NCBI RefSeq assembly: GCF_030409905.1
Contig: NZ_JAUFQT010000001.1
Coordinates: forward strand, 1,138,001 to 1,202,000
Direction of reading: 5' to 3'
Source of the DNA: Echinicola jeungdonensis
Lineage (GTDB): Bacteria > Bacteroidota > Bacteroidia > Cytophagales > Cyclobacteriaceae
DNA: 64,000 bases
Positions 43,875 to 53,100 of the stretch are shown here, piece after piece (the first letter of the stretch is position 1; every line of letters begins with the position of its first letter). The notes under the pieces were generated by a model, which was given only the letters and a program-made list of their open reading frames with translations, was not told the origin of the DNA and searched no databases. The position numbers and the translations under genes were made by a program.

Positions 43875-44240
43875 TTATTTAAAATTTTGGCGGGGCTTTA
43901 TCACCGAGCTTTCTCTATCTTCCTCCTGACTGGATTTGTTTTCATTATCTTGATTGATCCCTGTCTTTTTCTCCAAATCATACAATTTGGCTTTGATTTC
44001 GTTTCTTTCCAGTTCTAACCTTTTTATCTTCCGGTTAAGACTACTGGTATACATGGATTGGAAAAACCACGAAATCAAAAACAAAACTAAGCCCACCAAA
44101 AGCCAGACTACCACATTTCCTGCAGTTAGTTCCTGTATGCCAAAACCATTTCTTACGCTGTCAAAAGCCAGGAAGAAAACCAAGGCCACTCCAAAAAATA
44201 GCGCGAGTAAAAGCTGAAATATGCTTGTCACTTTTTTCAT
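43875..44240 (-). CDS. Two-helix membrane protein with cytoplasmic coiled coil (LapA-like)
   Basis: The 121-residue protein has two membrane helices (about 7-28 and 42-62) separated by a short loop, followed by a charged helical region (SLNRKIKRLELERNEIKAKL) of coiled-coil type and a polar tail. This resembles the LapA/YciS layout, although I cannot confirm the family. It is followed by a terminator and lies 31 bp after the MsbA-like gene, so it is probably co-transcribed with it. It may help envelope assembly. Confidence 0.6.
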   Translation of the reverse strand: MKKVTSIFQLLLALFFGVALVFFLAFDSVRNGFGIQELTAGNVVVWLLVGLVLFLISWFFQSMYTSSLNRKIKRLELERNEIKAKLYDLEKKTGINQDNENKSSQEEDRESSVIKPRQNFK

Positions 44241-44271
44241 ATCTTTAAAATTAAGTTATACACCTAATATA

Positions 44272-46104
44272 CTAAACTGACTGCATTGAGGAAAGTTTCT
44301 TATATAAACCTTCTTGTTGGATCAGCGCCTTATGAGTTCCCCTTTCCGCAATTTTTCCATTTTGGATTACCAAAATTTCATCTGCATGCTGAATAGTGCT
44401 CAAACGGTGGGCAATAACCAATGTAGTTCTGTTACTCATAAGATGAGTCAGGGCTTCCTGCACCAACCTTTCTGATTCAGAGTCCAATGCAGAAGTTGCT
44501 TCATCCAGCACCAAAATGGGTGGATTTTTCAGTACTGCCCTTGCAATACTCAGTCTTTGCCTTTGGCCTCCAGAAAGTTTGCTACCCCTTTCCCCAATAT
44601 TGGTCTGGTAACCTTTTTCCAACTGAACTATAAATTCATGGGCATTGGCAATTTTGGCCGCTTCAACCACCTGTTCCTCTGAAACGTCACTTAAGCCAAA
44701 GGCGATATTATTGAATACCGAATCATTAAATAGAATAGATTCTTGGGTAACAATCCCTATCAATTTCCGCAAATCCCCCACTTTATAATCCCTGATGTCG
44801 AGTCCATCCAACTCAACTTTACCTCCGGTGGGGTCATAAAATCTTGGTAAAAGATCTGCAATGGTGGATTTCCCCCCTCCAGATGGGCCGACCAAAGCGA
44901 TGGTTTTTCCTTTGTTTAGGGTAAAATCAATTTGCTTTAAGACCAAATGTTGATCGTAGCCAAAATCAACCTTATTGAACCTAACACTATCCTTAAATCC
45001 ACTTATTCGGGTTGGGGATTCCACCTCTTTGACCTCCGGTTGGGTATCGATAACTTTAAATATCCTATCGGCGGAAGCAAGCCCTCTTTGGATATTGCTC
45101 ATGGCCCGGGAAATTTCCTTTGCCGGGTTCAGGACTTGGGTAAAAATAATAATGTAAGCCAAAAACTCACTTGCTGTCAGATTAGATTTATTGCTGAGGA
45201 CCAAGCTACCTCCGTAAAGTAAAATCCCGGCAACCACTGAAACCCCTAAAAACTGTGAAATGGGAGAAGCCAATTCATTCCTGCGTGACATGGAGATATT
45301 GACTTGGGAATAACGATCGGTCTCCCGGTCAAATTTACTGTAAACATAGCCCCTGGCACCAAAAGCCTTTACCACCCTCATTCCGCCAATGGTTTCATCT
45401 AAAATATTGACAATTCTTCCCAGTGATTCTTGACTTTCCACCGCTTTTTTCTTTAACCGTTTGGTAATGCCACCGATAATCGCCCCTGAAATGGGAATGA
45501 TTAATATGGTAAAAAGGGTCAATTTTACCGACATGAAAAACAAGGCCCCAAAATAAATAATAATGGTCACTGGTTCCCTAAAAACCACCCTTAGGGATTG
45601 CACAATACTATTTTCAACCTCCTGCACATCATTGGTCATTTTGGACATCAGGTCCCCCTTTCTTTCATGGGAAAAATATCCCATATGCATTCTGCTGACC
45701 TGATCAAAAATGTGCATCCGCATTCCTTTGATCACATTGGCCCTGACTTTGGCCAAAATCACCCCAGAAAGATAGGTGAATAAATTGGCCAAAAATACCG
45801 ATATAACAATGATAATGCAGACGTAAACAAGAGTCCCAAACTTCCCAAACTCCTCAGCAACCTTAATAAAATAATGGTTAAAAAGGTGAGTGAAATATTC
45901 GATGGTCAGGGAAAATTCAGGTTTTTCCAGGTATTGATCCAGGGTAGCTGGATCTACCTGTTCAAAAATCACATCAAACAGGGGCTTTAAAAGGGTGAAA
46001 TTCAAAAGCCCAAAAATAATGGCCAATAATGCATAAATAATATAAATTGGAAAATGTCGCTTAAAAGGCCTGGCATAGGCCAAAATGCGTAAATATGTCT
46101 TCAT
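44272..46104 (-). CDS. MsbA-like lipid exporter (ABC half-transporter)
   Basis: The 610-residue exporter has six membrane helices (about 1-340) and a canonical ATPase domain: Walker A GPSGGGKST, signature LSGGQRQR and Walker B LVLDEATSALD with intact Glu. Unlike the two exporters at 15 and 37 kb, both half sites are complete, so a homodimer is expected. The long second periplasmic loop and membrane-domain segments resemble MsbA, which flips lipid A or lipooligosaccharide across the inner membrane. Neighbouring Wzi/RemB-like barrel and LapA-like genes support an envelope role. Exact substrate is not proven. Confidence 0.88.
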   Translation of the reverse strand: MKTYLRILAYARPFKRHFPIYIIYALLAIIFGLLNFTLLKPLFDVIFEQVDPATLDQYLEKPEFSLTIEYFTHLFNHYFIKVAEEFGKFGTLVYVCIIIVISVFLANLFTYLSGVILAKVRANVIKGMRMHIFDQVSRMHMGYFSHERKGDLMSKMTNDVQEVENSIVQSLRVVFREPVTIIIYFGALFFMSVKLTLFTILIIPISGAIIGGITKRLKKKAVESQESLGRIVNILDETIGGMRVVKAFGARGYVYSKFDRETDRYSQVNISMSRRNELASPISQFLGVSVVAGILLYGGSLVLSNKSNLTASEFLAYIIIFTQVLNPAKEISRAMSNIQRGLASADRIFKVIDTQPEVKEVESPTRISGFKDSVRFNKVDFGYDQHLVLKQIDFTLNKGKTIALVGPSGGGKSTIADLLPRFYDPTGGKVELDGLDIRDYKVGDLRKLIGIVTQESILFNDSVFNNIAFGLSDVSEEQVVEAAKIANAHEFIVQLEKGYQTNIGERGSKLSGGQRQRLSIARAVLKNPPILVLDEATSALDSESERLVQEALTHLMSNRTTLVIAHRLSTIQHADEILVIQNGKIAERGTHKALIQQEGLYKKLSSMQSV

Positions 46105-46141
46105 CAGTGTTTAACTCTCCAGCTTTATTTAGGCTTGCAAG

Positions 46142-47824
46142 TTAATAATTATATTCTTCCCTACCGATATTAAGCCTAATAGCCATCCTGGTAAAATGAG
46201 CTGTCTCAGGAGCATCCAGGTCCTCAGCCGTCCTTTTACGATAAGTATGGGCCGCCTCCAAAAATAAATTGTGCCGAAGCATGTAGGAAAAATTTAATGT
46301 TCCCATTGCCACTTTATTGGAAACTCCCTGGCCAATTTCATGACCAAATAAACCCAAACCCCCAATATTCTCTAATCTATTTTTCAATACATCTCCACCC
46401 ATATTGGTTTCCTCATCTGGGTCCGCTCCATATTCATGAAACACCCCTGTCCCCTTAATAAATAATCTGGGAACCGGCTGGTATCGTAATATCCCCACAA
46501 ATTCCCTAAAATTGGCTCCCCTAGGATGGGCCAAAGGAGTTCGGTAATTGGTGAATGATTGATGCTCAAATTTTTCCTGATAAGTATAAGGCCTGGCTTG
46601 GTTATATTCCAACTGCAAATCCAAATTGGACACCCGAAAAGCATTGATGTACTTATAACCTAGCTGAACTCCATGTTTATTCCTTCTGGAATTCTTTCCA
46701 TCTATCCCAAAAAATTCTTTGAAAACAAATTCATCCAGGGCAAATTGGCCATACAACTGCATGGACCGGCCCATGTTCCACTTAAAATCCGTACCCAACA
46801 TTACCTTATCCGGAGTTCCTAATTGATGTTCCACCCATCGGTAAAAAATAACAGGATTCATATAACTCCATTCAAAATCACTGGCCATTATGGATTCAAA
46901 AACGCCAAGATTAAACCGTTTCCCCAGATTAATACCCAGCCGGTGATGGGAAAACCATTTTTGGGGATAATCCCCATCAGTTGGACGGCCTATTCCATCT
47001 AATATTACATCGGCATTTAACTGGGCCCACATATTGGTAAAGTTAAATTTCCAGACTTTTGTGTTCAGTTTAAAAAACATATAGCTGTTGGAAAAGCTAG
47101 AAAGGATCATTGACCGGTATCCTTCTCCAATAAAATTGCGATCATGACCGAGCTGGGCAGAAATATGTTTAGAAATTGGAAAAGTAATATGGCCTGTAGC
47201 TGAAAAATAGCCATAACCATTGTCTTTGTAGGGTTTCCAAAAGCCCTCCCCGGGAACAGCGCCATTTTTCTGGATATAATTTTTAATCCAGGAGGGGAAA
47301 ACCACTTGATTGGTACTCAAAAAGGTGTAAAAGCCAACTTTTCGGTCAATGCTTCCCCTAAGAGCAACACCACGGGTGTTGCGAAAATTAAAATCCTCCT
47401 CCCCGGATTCTATCCCTCCCCTTAAATAAATAACCGGATTAACATGTACATCCACCACATCGTCGTGGTAGTAATAAAAATCAGATGGCTTTTTGTACAA
47501 TTTTTTCAGGAAGGGTTTCCTGGACATGGCCGTTTCTCCTTCAGCAAACTCCCAATTGTCAGTATTCAAATATTCAAGGTTGAACCGGTCAACATTTCCC
47601 CATGGCAAGGGTTGGCTCAACAAATCCCCAACAAACCCTGCTACCTGATCCCTCCTATAGGGTTTAAATCCAGTATGAAATTGGTCAGTAAATTCCCCTT
47701 GGATAATTTCATACCTGTTGATCAAATGGTAATAATCAGACTTGTACGGCACATAGGCACTTTGTGCGCCGGCAAATAAAACAAGACCAAAAAGGAACTG
47801 GGGAATCAATAAAAATTTTTTCAT
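46142..47824 (-). CDS. Wzi/RemB-like capsule-associated outer-membrane barrel
   Basis: The 560-residue protein has a signal peptide (to about residue 20) and an extended barrel pattern with repeats of aromatic-rich strands. The GHDRNFIGEGYRSMILSS segment and the FTNMWAQLN strand match Wzi-type capsule assembly proteins and the related gliding protein RemB of Flavobacterium. Wzi anchors capsule polysaccharide to the outer membrane; RemB is a mobile adhesin-type protein of gliding cells. No other gliding genes are in the window, so the choice is open. It is transcribed first in the group with the MsbA-like gene, 37 bp downstream. Confidence 0.75.
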   Translation of the reverse strand: MKKFLLIPQFLFGLVLFAGAQSAYVPYKSDYYHLINRYEIIQGEFTDQFHTGFKPYRRDQVAGFVGDLLSQPLPWGNVDRFNLEYLNTDNWEFAEGETAMSRKPFLKKLYKKPSDFYYYHDDVVDVHVNPVIYLRGGIESGEEDFNFRNTRGVALRGSIDRKVGFYTFLSTNQVVFPSWIKNYIQKNGAVPGEGFWKPYKDNGYGYFSATGHITFPISKHISAQLGHDRNFIGEGYRSMILSSFSNSYMFFKLNTKVWKFNFTNMWAQLNADVILDGIGRPTDGDYPQKWFSHHRLGINLGKRFNLGVFESIMASDFEWSYMNPVIFYRWVEHQLGTPDKVMLGTDFKWNMGRSMQLYGQFALDEFVFKEFFGIDGKNSRRNKHGVQLGYKYINAFRVSNLDLQLEYNQARPYTYQEKFEHQSFTNYRTPLAHPRGANFREFVGILRYQPVPRLFIKGTGVFHEYGADPDEETNMGGDVLKNRLENIGGLGLFGHEIGQGVSNKVAMGTLNFSYMLRHNLFLEAAHTYRKRTAEDLDAPETAHFTRMAIRLNIGREEYNY

Positions 47825-48125
47825 CCGGATCAGGCTAGTTTATTACACAATTAAACAGCAACTAATATAAATTTATTGGCATTTTAATCCTTCCCTTTTA
47901 GAAAAAGATTTTTCATTCCCCATTTACCAAAAACCCTATTACGAATTTAATCCAAGAATTATTTTCCTATTAACCAATAAATTTCCCGATATTTGCCTCA
48001 TTAAAGACAAGTGATTTACAATTGGGTAAATAATTCATTGATAAACATTTGGAGCGTTTTACAAAAAAGGATAACTTTGTGCCTCCATTTGAAAAAGTGA
48101 CATTATACTATAAATAGGGATTACC
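47825..48125. other. Divergent gap between Wzi/RemB-like gene and rpmE
   Basis: About 300 bp containing the rpmE promoter (48048-48079). No exact promoter could be found for the minus-strand gene. Confidence 0.5.
48048..48079 (+). promoter_or_regulatory. Consensus Bacteroidetes promoter of rpmE
   Basis: TTTG (48048-48051), 20 nt, then TAACTTTG (48072-48079): both elements match the Bacteroidetes -33/-7 consensus. The implied leader is about 40 nt. Confidence 0.75.
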
Positions 48126-48371
48126 ATGAAAAAAGACATTCATCCAAATTACAGAGAGGTGGTTTTTTATGACACTTCTAGTGAATATAAATTTCTTACC
48201 AAATCCACCATCGAAACCAATGAAACCATTACTTGGGAAGACGGAAAAGAGTACCCACTTTACAAAGTGGAAGTAAGTTCTAACTCCCACCCATTCTACA
48301 CTGGTAAGAAAATGCTTTTGGATACTGCCGGTAGGGTAGAGAAATTTAACAGAAGATATAAAAAGAAATAA
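48126..48371 (+). CDS. rpmE2: 50S ribosomal protein L31, type B
   Basis: The 81-residue protein starts [19 protein letters not shown] and ends [11 protein letters not shown]. It lacks the four zinc-binding cysteines of classical L31 (no Cys at all), which defines the zinc-free type B form. In species with both forms, type B replaces the zinc form under zinc shortage; in many Bacteroidota it is the only form. It has its own consensus promoter and a very strong terminator. Confidence 0.95.
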   Translation: MKKDIHPNYREVVFYDTSSEYKFLTKSTIETNETITWEDGKEYPLYKVEVSSNSHPFYTGKKMLLDTAGRVEKFNRRYKKK

Positions 48372-48402
48372 TTACCATCTTAATTTGGTAAAAGGAGTTT
48401 TA

Positions 48403-48442
48403 AAAAGTCTCCCGGAAATTGATTTCCGGGAGACTTTTTTAT
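48403..48442 (+). terminator. rpmE terminator
   Basis: AAAAGTCTCCCGGAAAT (48403-48419) and ATTTCCGGGAGACTTTT (48422-48438) form a perfect 17-bp stem followed by T bases, 10 bp before the glmU-like ATG. Confidence 0.9.
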
Positions 48443-48451
48443 TTTTGTGTC

Positions 48452-49654
48452 ATGGATAAAATCACACTATTTGACGACTCTGCCTATAGGGGATCTCTTT
48501 TACCTTTTACTTTTACCCGCCCAGTAGCTGAAATACGGGTCGGGATATTGACCATTCGGGAAAAATGGGAGAAACACTTTTCCACCGACTGTACTTATTA
48601 TACTCAGGATTACCTGAGGGAGAAATTTCCTCTGCCTGATGGAGAAAGTTTATTTGTCAATGGAGGATTGTGCCCTGACCAGGGATTGGTGTCAGCTATA
48701 AAAACCCTAAAACCTGATCAAGCGCTTTGGAAGGAGGGAATTCTTCTGGCCAGTCCGGTTGATAATCCCAAAAACTTCAATTTTGACAATGTAAAAGAAA
48801 GCAAAACTGCTATCGAATACGAAGGGGATTTTACCCTTATCCATAAAAACTGGCACATATTTCAACATAATGCCCTGGAGTTAAGAAAGGATTTTGTCCT
48901 GATCACCACCAATAGAAAATCTATTGGTATCCAGGATCCACACACCATTGTATATAATCCTGAGATGATTTTTGTGGAAGAAGGAGCCGATATTAAAGCC
49001 GCAGTGCTCAATGCGGAAAACGGCCCTATTTATATTGGGAAAGATGCCCAGGTACAGGAAGGGGCTTTGATCAAAGGTCCATTTGCCCTTTGCGAAGGAT
49101 CCACTGTTAATATGGGAGCCAAAATGAGGGGAGACAGCACCATTGGCCCCCACTCCAAAGTCGGCGGTGAAGTTGCTAATTCAGTTATTTTCGGCTACAG
49201 CAACAAAGGCCATGATGGCTTTATTGGCAATACCATCATTGGGGAATGGTGCAATTTGGGTGCGGACACCAACACATCAAACCTGAAAAACAATTATGCG
49301 CCAGTGAAAATCTGGGATTACACCAAAGGTGGATTTACTAATACCGGGCTTCAATTCTGTGGTTTGATGATGGGCGACCATTCCAAATGTGGTATCAACA
49401 CCATGTTTAATACAGGTACAGTCATTGGGGTAGGTGCAAATATTTTCGGAGATGGATTTCCCAGGAATTTTATTCCTTCCTTTTCCTGGGGAGGAGCATC
49501 TGGTTTCACTACTTTCCAAATCAGAAAGTTTAGTGAAACGGCCATGAAAGTTATGGAAAGACGAGGAAAATCATTTGATGATAAAGAAAGGCAAATCATC
49601 CAAAAGGTTTTTGATACTTCCCGTCCTTACAGGATTTGGGATAAAGAAGTTTAA
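48452..49654 (+). CDS. Alternative GlmU-family sugar nucleotidyl/acetyltransferase
   Basis: Start at ATG 48452 (MDKITLFDDSAYRGSLLPF) gives 400 residues; the upstream in-frame Met lies inside the rpmE terminator. The N-terminal half is a divergent nucleotidyltransferase-like domain (RPVAEIRVGILTIREKW). The C-terminal half is a left-handed beta-helix acetyltransferase (hexapeptide-type AQVQEGALIKGPFALCEGSTV; GEWCNLGADTNTSNLK as the GlmU acetyl-transfer loop). This matches the alternative GlmU family of Bacteroidota, expected to make UDP-GlcNAc for peptidoglycan. It is the first gene of a seven-gene operon with holB, rimB-like, rimK, hemC, cyclophilin and rfbD-like genes. Confidence 0.85.
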   Translation: MDKITLFDDSAYRGSLLPFTFTRPVAEIRVGILTIREKWEKHFSTDCTYYTQDYLREKFPLPDGESLFVNGGLCPDQGLVSAIKTLKPDQALWKEGILLASPVDNPKNFNFDNVKESKTAIEYEGDFTLIHKNWHIFQHNALELRKDFVLITTNRKSIGIQDPHTIVYNPEMIFVEEGADIKAAVLNAENGPIYIGKDAQVQEGALIKGPFALCEGSTVNMGAKMRGDSTIGPHSKVGGEVANSVIFGYSNKGHDGFIGNTIIGEWCNLGADTNTSNLKNNYAPVKIWDYTKGGFTNTGLQFCGLMMGDHSKCGINTMFNTGTVIGVGANIFGDGFPRNFIPSFSWGGASGFTTFQIRKFSETAMKVMERRGKSFDDKERQIIQKVFDTSRPYRIWDKEV

Positions 49655-49671
49655 TTGAACAAAACATAGAT

Positions 49672-50817
49672 ATGTTATTTTCCTCCATCCCAGGTTTAGA
49701 AGAAACCAAAGCAAAACTGGTTCAGGCCATCCAAAAAAACCACTTAGCCCATGCTTTGTTGTTTCATGGCCCTGAAGGTTCTGCAAACTTGCTCATGGCC
49801 CTCGCTTTGGCCACTTATATCAATTGCGAAAACCGGGGGGAATCTGATGCCTGTGGGCAGTGTGGATCCTGTCAGAAAATGAAAAAACTGATCCACCCGG
49901 ACCTTAGTTTTACCTTCCCTCTCCCGGGAAGCCTGCTCAAGGAAGATGACGATGGTAAAGACAAAAAAGTAAATGTCCTTTCACCCTGGAGGGAATTTGC
50001 TCTGCAATCACCTTATGGAAACCTTCAGGATTGGATTTACCATAATGGATTTGAAAAAAAACAATTGAACATATCAAAGGCAGCTGCTAAGCAAATTATC
50101 AAGACAGTATCTTTAAAATCCTTTGAGGGAGGATATAAAATGATCCTCATCTGGATGCCGGAACTGATGCACACCGCTGCAGCCAATGCCCTGTTAAAGG
50201 TGTTGGAAGAACCGCCGGAAAAAACCCTGTTTCTGATGGTCTCCACTCAACCTGAAAGGTTATTGACAACTATTTTGTCCCGTACCCAGAAAATTCTGGT
50301 AAGGACCTACTCTGATGAGGAAGTAAAAAACAATTTGATAGCCGAGGACCTTTGTTCTCCGGAGGGAGCACAGCACATTGCTCCTCTTGCAAATGGCAAT
50401 ATGAGAGAAGCATACCGGCTTGCAGAACAGGTAGTAGATGAAAATACAGCAAAGTTTGGTGATTGGATGAGGGCGTGCTACAATCTAAAAATAGAAAAGA
50501 TCGTAGTTTGGGCGGATAATTTTCAGACATTTGACAAAGAGGCTCAAAAAGGGCTGTTGTTAACCGGGCTTAATGTCCTGCGTGAATGTTTACTTCAGCG
50601 CAGTCAATTGGAGGTTCTGATGCGAACACCTCCAGAAGACAAGGAATTTATTGAGAAGTTTAGCCTTAATGCCTTGACGGAAAATAAAATCTTGCGCATG
50701 TACCAATTGCTCAATGAAGCCCATTATCACCTGGAGAGAAATGCTAATGCCAAAATTCTATTTGCTGACCTGTCTTTGAACCTGTCAAGGGTGATTAGAA
50801 AAAAAGAGACGGCATGA
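49672..50817 (+). CDS. holB: DNA polymerase III delta prime subunit
   Basis: The 381-residue AAA+ clamp-loader subunit has HALLFHGPEGSANLLMALALA in place of a Walker A (GPEGSANL lacks the GKS/T, as expected for non-hydrolysing delta prime), the zinc-binding Cys cluster CENRGESDACGQCGSCQKM and the sensor-type ANALLKVLEEPPEKTLF. It loads the beta clamp with DnaX and HolA. It starts 17 bp after the glmU-like gene and overlaps the next gene by 4 bp (ATGA). Confidence 0.9.
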   Translation: MLFSSIPGLEETKAKLVQAIQKNHLAHALLFHGPEGSANLLMALALATYINCENRGESDACGQCGSCQKMKKLIHPDLSFTFPLPGSLLKEDDDGKDKKVNVLSPWREFALQSPYGNLQDWIYHNGFEKKQLNISKAAAKQIIKTVSLKSFEGGYKMILIWMPELMHTAAANALLKVLEEPPEKTLFLMVSTQPERLLTTILSRTQKILVRTYSDEEVKNNLIAEDLCSPEGAQHIAPLANGNMREAYRLAEQVVDENTAKFGDWMRACYNLKIEKIVVWADNFQTFDKEAQKGLLLTGLNVLRECLLQRSQLEVLMRTPPEDKEFIEKFSLNALTENKILRMYQLLNEAHYHLERNANAKILFADLSLNLSRVIRKKETA

Positions 50818-51257
50818 AAAAACGCACCATAGGGAGACGGGAAAAAATAAGCCTTCCTGAATGGGGATACAGGCTTATCTCTGCCAAAGTGGACACCGGA
50901 GCATATACCAATGCCATCCACTGTGAGTATGCCAAGGAAAATGAAACCAACGGAAAAAAGGTATTGGAATTTCGCTTGCTTTCTCCCCAGCACCGCCTTT
51001 ACAAAGATCAGGTTTTCCAAACTACAGAATATTCCAGAAAAAAGGTGAAAAATTCTTTTGGGGAAACAGAGATAAGGTATAAAGTAAGCACAAAAGTACT
51101 TATGTTTGGGGAAGAATTTAAAACTGAATTCACCCTGTCTGACCGGTCAAAAATGCGGAATGCCATCCTATTGGGCAGGAAAATGCTTAGCGGCAAATTT
51201 TTAGTAGATGTGGATGAAGTAAACCTTTCCAAAAAACATAAATCTTCGCTGAAATGA
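50814..51257 (+). CDS. Retropepsin-like aspartic protease (RimB / ATP-dependent zinc protease family)
   Basis: The 147-residue protein has the aspartic-protease signature [12 protein letters not shown] with Asp27-Thr28-Gly29 and the second strand [16 protein letters not shown], as in retropepsins that act as dimers. The family (PF05618) is misleadingly named ATP-dependent zinc protease. Members next to rimK (RimB in Pseudomonas) cut or reshape the poly-glutamate tails RimK adds to ribosomal protein S6. Overlaps on both sides (ATGA with holB and with rimK) show tight coupling and support that role. Direct action on S6 is inferred, not seen. Confidence 0.8.
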   Translation: MKKRTIGRREKISLPEWGYRLISAKVDTGAYTNAIHCEYAKENETNGKKVLEFRLLSPQHRLYKDQVFQTTEYSRKKVKNSFGETEIRYKVSTKVLMFGEEFKTEFTLSDRSKMRNAILLGRKMLSGKFLVDVDEVNLSKKHKSSLK

Positions 51258-52162
51258 GAATTGCCATATTATCCAGAAACCCCAATTTATACTCAACCAG
51301 AAGGCTTTACCAGGCAATTGAAAAAGCAGGCCATGAGGCCATGGTAGTAGATCATTCCCTTTGTGACTTGATCATCGAGCAGGAAGGCCCCTCCATCTTT
51401 TACAAAGGCAATAAATTACAAAACATTGATGCCATCATTCCTAGAATTGGGGCCTCCGTCACTTTTTATGGTACGGCCGTGGTCAGGCAATTTGAGCTGA
51501 TGGGAATATTTTCTGCTGTGGACTCTCAAGCCATAGTCAGAAGCCGGGATAAACTCAGAAGTTTGCAGAACCTTTCCAGGGAAGGACTCGGCATGCCCAA
51601 AACTGCCTTCACCAATTTTTCCAAAGGGGGAGAAAAACATTTGATAGAAAGAGTGGGGGGCGCCCCTTTGATCATTAAATTACTGGAAGGTACCCAAGGC
51701 TTGGGTGTGGTATTGGCAGAAACCAGAAAAGCCGGGCAATCCGTTATAGAAGCATTTCATGGTTTAAAAGCCCGGATCATCGTTCAGGAATTTATTAAAG
51801 AGGCCAAAGGAGCAGATATCCGGGCATTTGTGGTCAATGGAAAAGTAGTTGGGGCCATGAAGCGCCAGGGTGAGGAAGGTGAATTCCGTTCTAATCTCCA
51901 CCGAGGTGGAAAAGCTACCCTGATCAAATTATCCCCTTCAGAAAGAAAAGCTGCATTGACAGCTGCCAAAACCATGGGCCTAGCTATTGCCGGAGTGGAC
52001 ATGCTCCAATCCGACAGGGGCCCTTTGATCCTGGAGGTCAACAGTTCTCCAGGTCTTGAGGGGATTGAAAAAGCCACCGGGGTCGATGTAGCCGATAAAA
52101 TCGTAGATTACATTGAAAGGTCAGTCAATAAAAAAATTAGCAAAAGAAAAATTAAGGAATAA
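51254..52162 (+). CDS. rimK: RimK-family ATP-grasp glutamate ligase
   Basis: The 302-residue ATP-grasp enzyme starts [18 protein letters not shown] and has the RimK blocks [23 protein letters not shown] ([10 protein letters not shown]), [24 protein letters not shown] and the ATP/Mg site [15 protein letters not shown]. RimK adds glutamates to the C-terminus of ribosomal protein S6, and relatives make other amide bonds. It overlaps the retropepsin gene by 4 bp and hemC by 1 bp. Which ribosomal or other protein is modified here is unknown. Confidence 0.92.
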   Translation: MRIAILSRNPNLYSTRRLYQAIEKAGHEAMVVDHSLCDLIIEQEGPSIFYKGNKLQNIDAIIPRIGASVTFYGTAVVRQFELMGIFSAVDSQAIVRSRDKLRSLQNLSREGLGMPKTAFTNFSKGGEKHLIERVGGAPLIIKLLEGTQGLGVVLAETRKAGQSVIEAFHGLKARIIVQEFIKEAKGADIRAFVVNGKVVGAMKRQGEEGEFRSNLHRGGKATLIKLSPSERKAALTAAKTMGLAIAGVDMLQSDRGPLILEVNSSPGLEGIEKATGVDVADKIVDYIERSVNKKISKRKIKE

Positions 52163-53100
52163 TGCAGCCTATCAAAATAGGAACTAGAGGAAGTAAGTTG
52201 GCCCTTTTTCAAGCCTACCATATTGCAGATTTATTGAATGCACAGGGTATTGATACTGAAATTGTCAAAATAGAAACCAAGGGGGACAAAGTCCTGGATG
52301 TAGCCATTTCCAAAATAGGCAGCAAAGGGGTATTTACAGAAGAACTGGAACAACAACTAGCCAGTGGGCAAGTGGATATTGCTGTACATAGTGCCAAGGA
52401 CATGCCTTCCAGGCTTGGAGAAGGGTTTGAGCTGATTGCTTTTACCAAAAGAGAAAAAGTAAATGACATCATCCTAAGCCACCATGAGCAAATCGATTAC
52501 AAAAATCCAGAAAAACCATTGGTACTAGGCACTTCATCTACCAGAAGGGTGGCTACCTTGAAACATTATTATCCCCATATCAGGACGACTGAAGTTCGAG
52601 GAAATTTGCAGACCAGAATTAGAAAAATGAAAGAAGGGGCCTGCGATGCCTTGTTATTGGCCTATGCTGGCGCTCACCGGATGGGCTATGATGGCTTGAT
52701 AAGGCATGAACTTTCCCTGGAGGAATTTATTCCTGCTGTTGGACAAGGAACTATTACAGTAGAAGCCTATAAAAATCTGGATGAGTCGTTGAAGAATAAA
52801 ATCATAGAAGCCACCCACCACTATGAAACTGGATATGAATTACAAGCAGAAAGAAGTTTCCTAAAAGTCCTGGAAGGAGGATGTAGCATACCCGTATTTG
52901 GCTTGGCAAGGGTAGATGAGGATCATTTAACACTGGAAGGGGGAATCATCAGCCTGGATGGAGAAGAACGTATTCAACTGGAAGTAAAAGGCTCAGTAAA
53001 TGATGCGGAAAAGTTGGGGGCTGACCTTGCCCATCAAGTACTACATACAGGAGGGGACAAGATATTGGAAGAGATCAAAAAGGAAATCAACCATAAATAA
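52162..53100 (+). CDS. hemC: Hydroxymethylbilane synthase (porphobilinogen deaminase)
   Basis: The 312-residue enzyme starts KIGTRGSKLALFQA and has HSAKDMPS with the catalytic Asp80, the GTSSTRR/RGNLQTR loops and the dipyrromethane-attachment Cys241 in EGGCSIPV. It joins four porphobilinogen units into hydroxymethylbilane in heme synthesis. It overlaps rimK and the cyclophilin gene by one base each, so all are translated from one mRNA. Confidence 0.97.
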   Translation: MQPIKIGTRGSKLALFQAYHIADLLNAQGIDTEIVKIETKGDKVLDVAISKIGSKGVFTEELEQQLASGQVDIAVHSAKDMPSRLGEGFELIAFTKREKVNDIILSHHEQIDYKNPEKPLVLGTSSTRRVATLKHYYPHIRTTEVRGNLQTRIRKMKEGACDALLLAYAGAHRMGYDGLIRHELSLEEFIPAVGQGTITVEAYKNLDESLKNKIIEATHHYETGYELQAERSFLKVLEGGCSIPVFGLARVDEDHLTLEGGIISLDGEERIQLEVKGSVNDAEKLGADLAHQVLHTGGDKILEEIKKEINHK

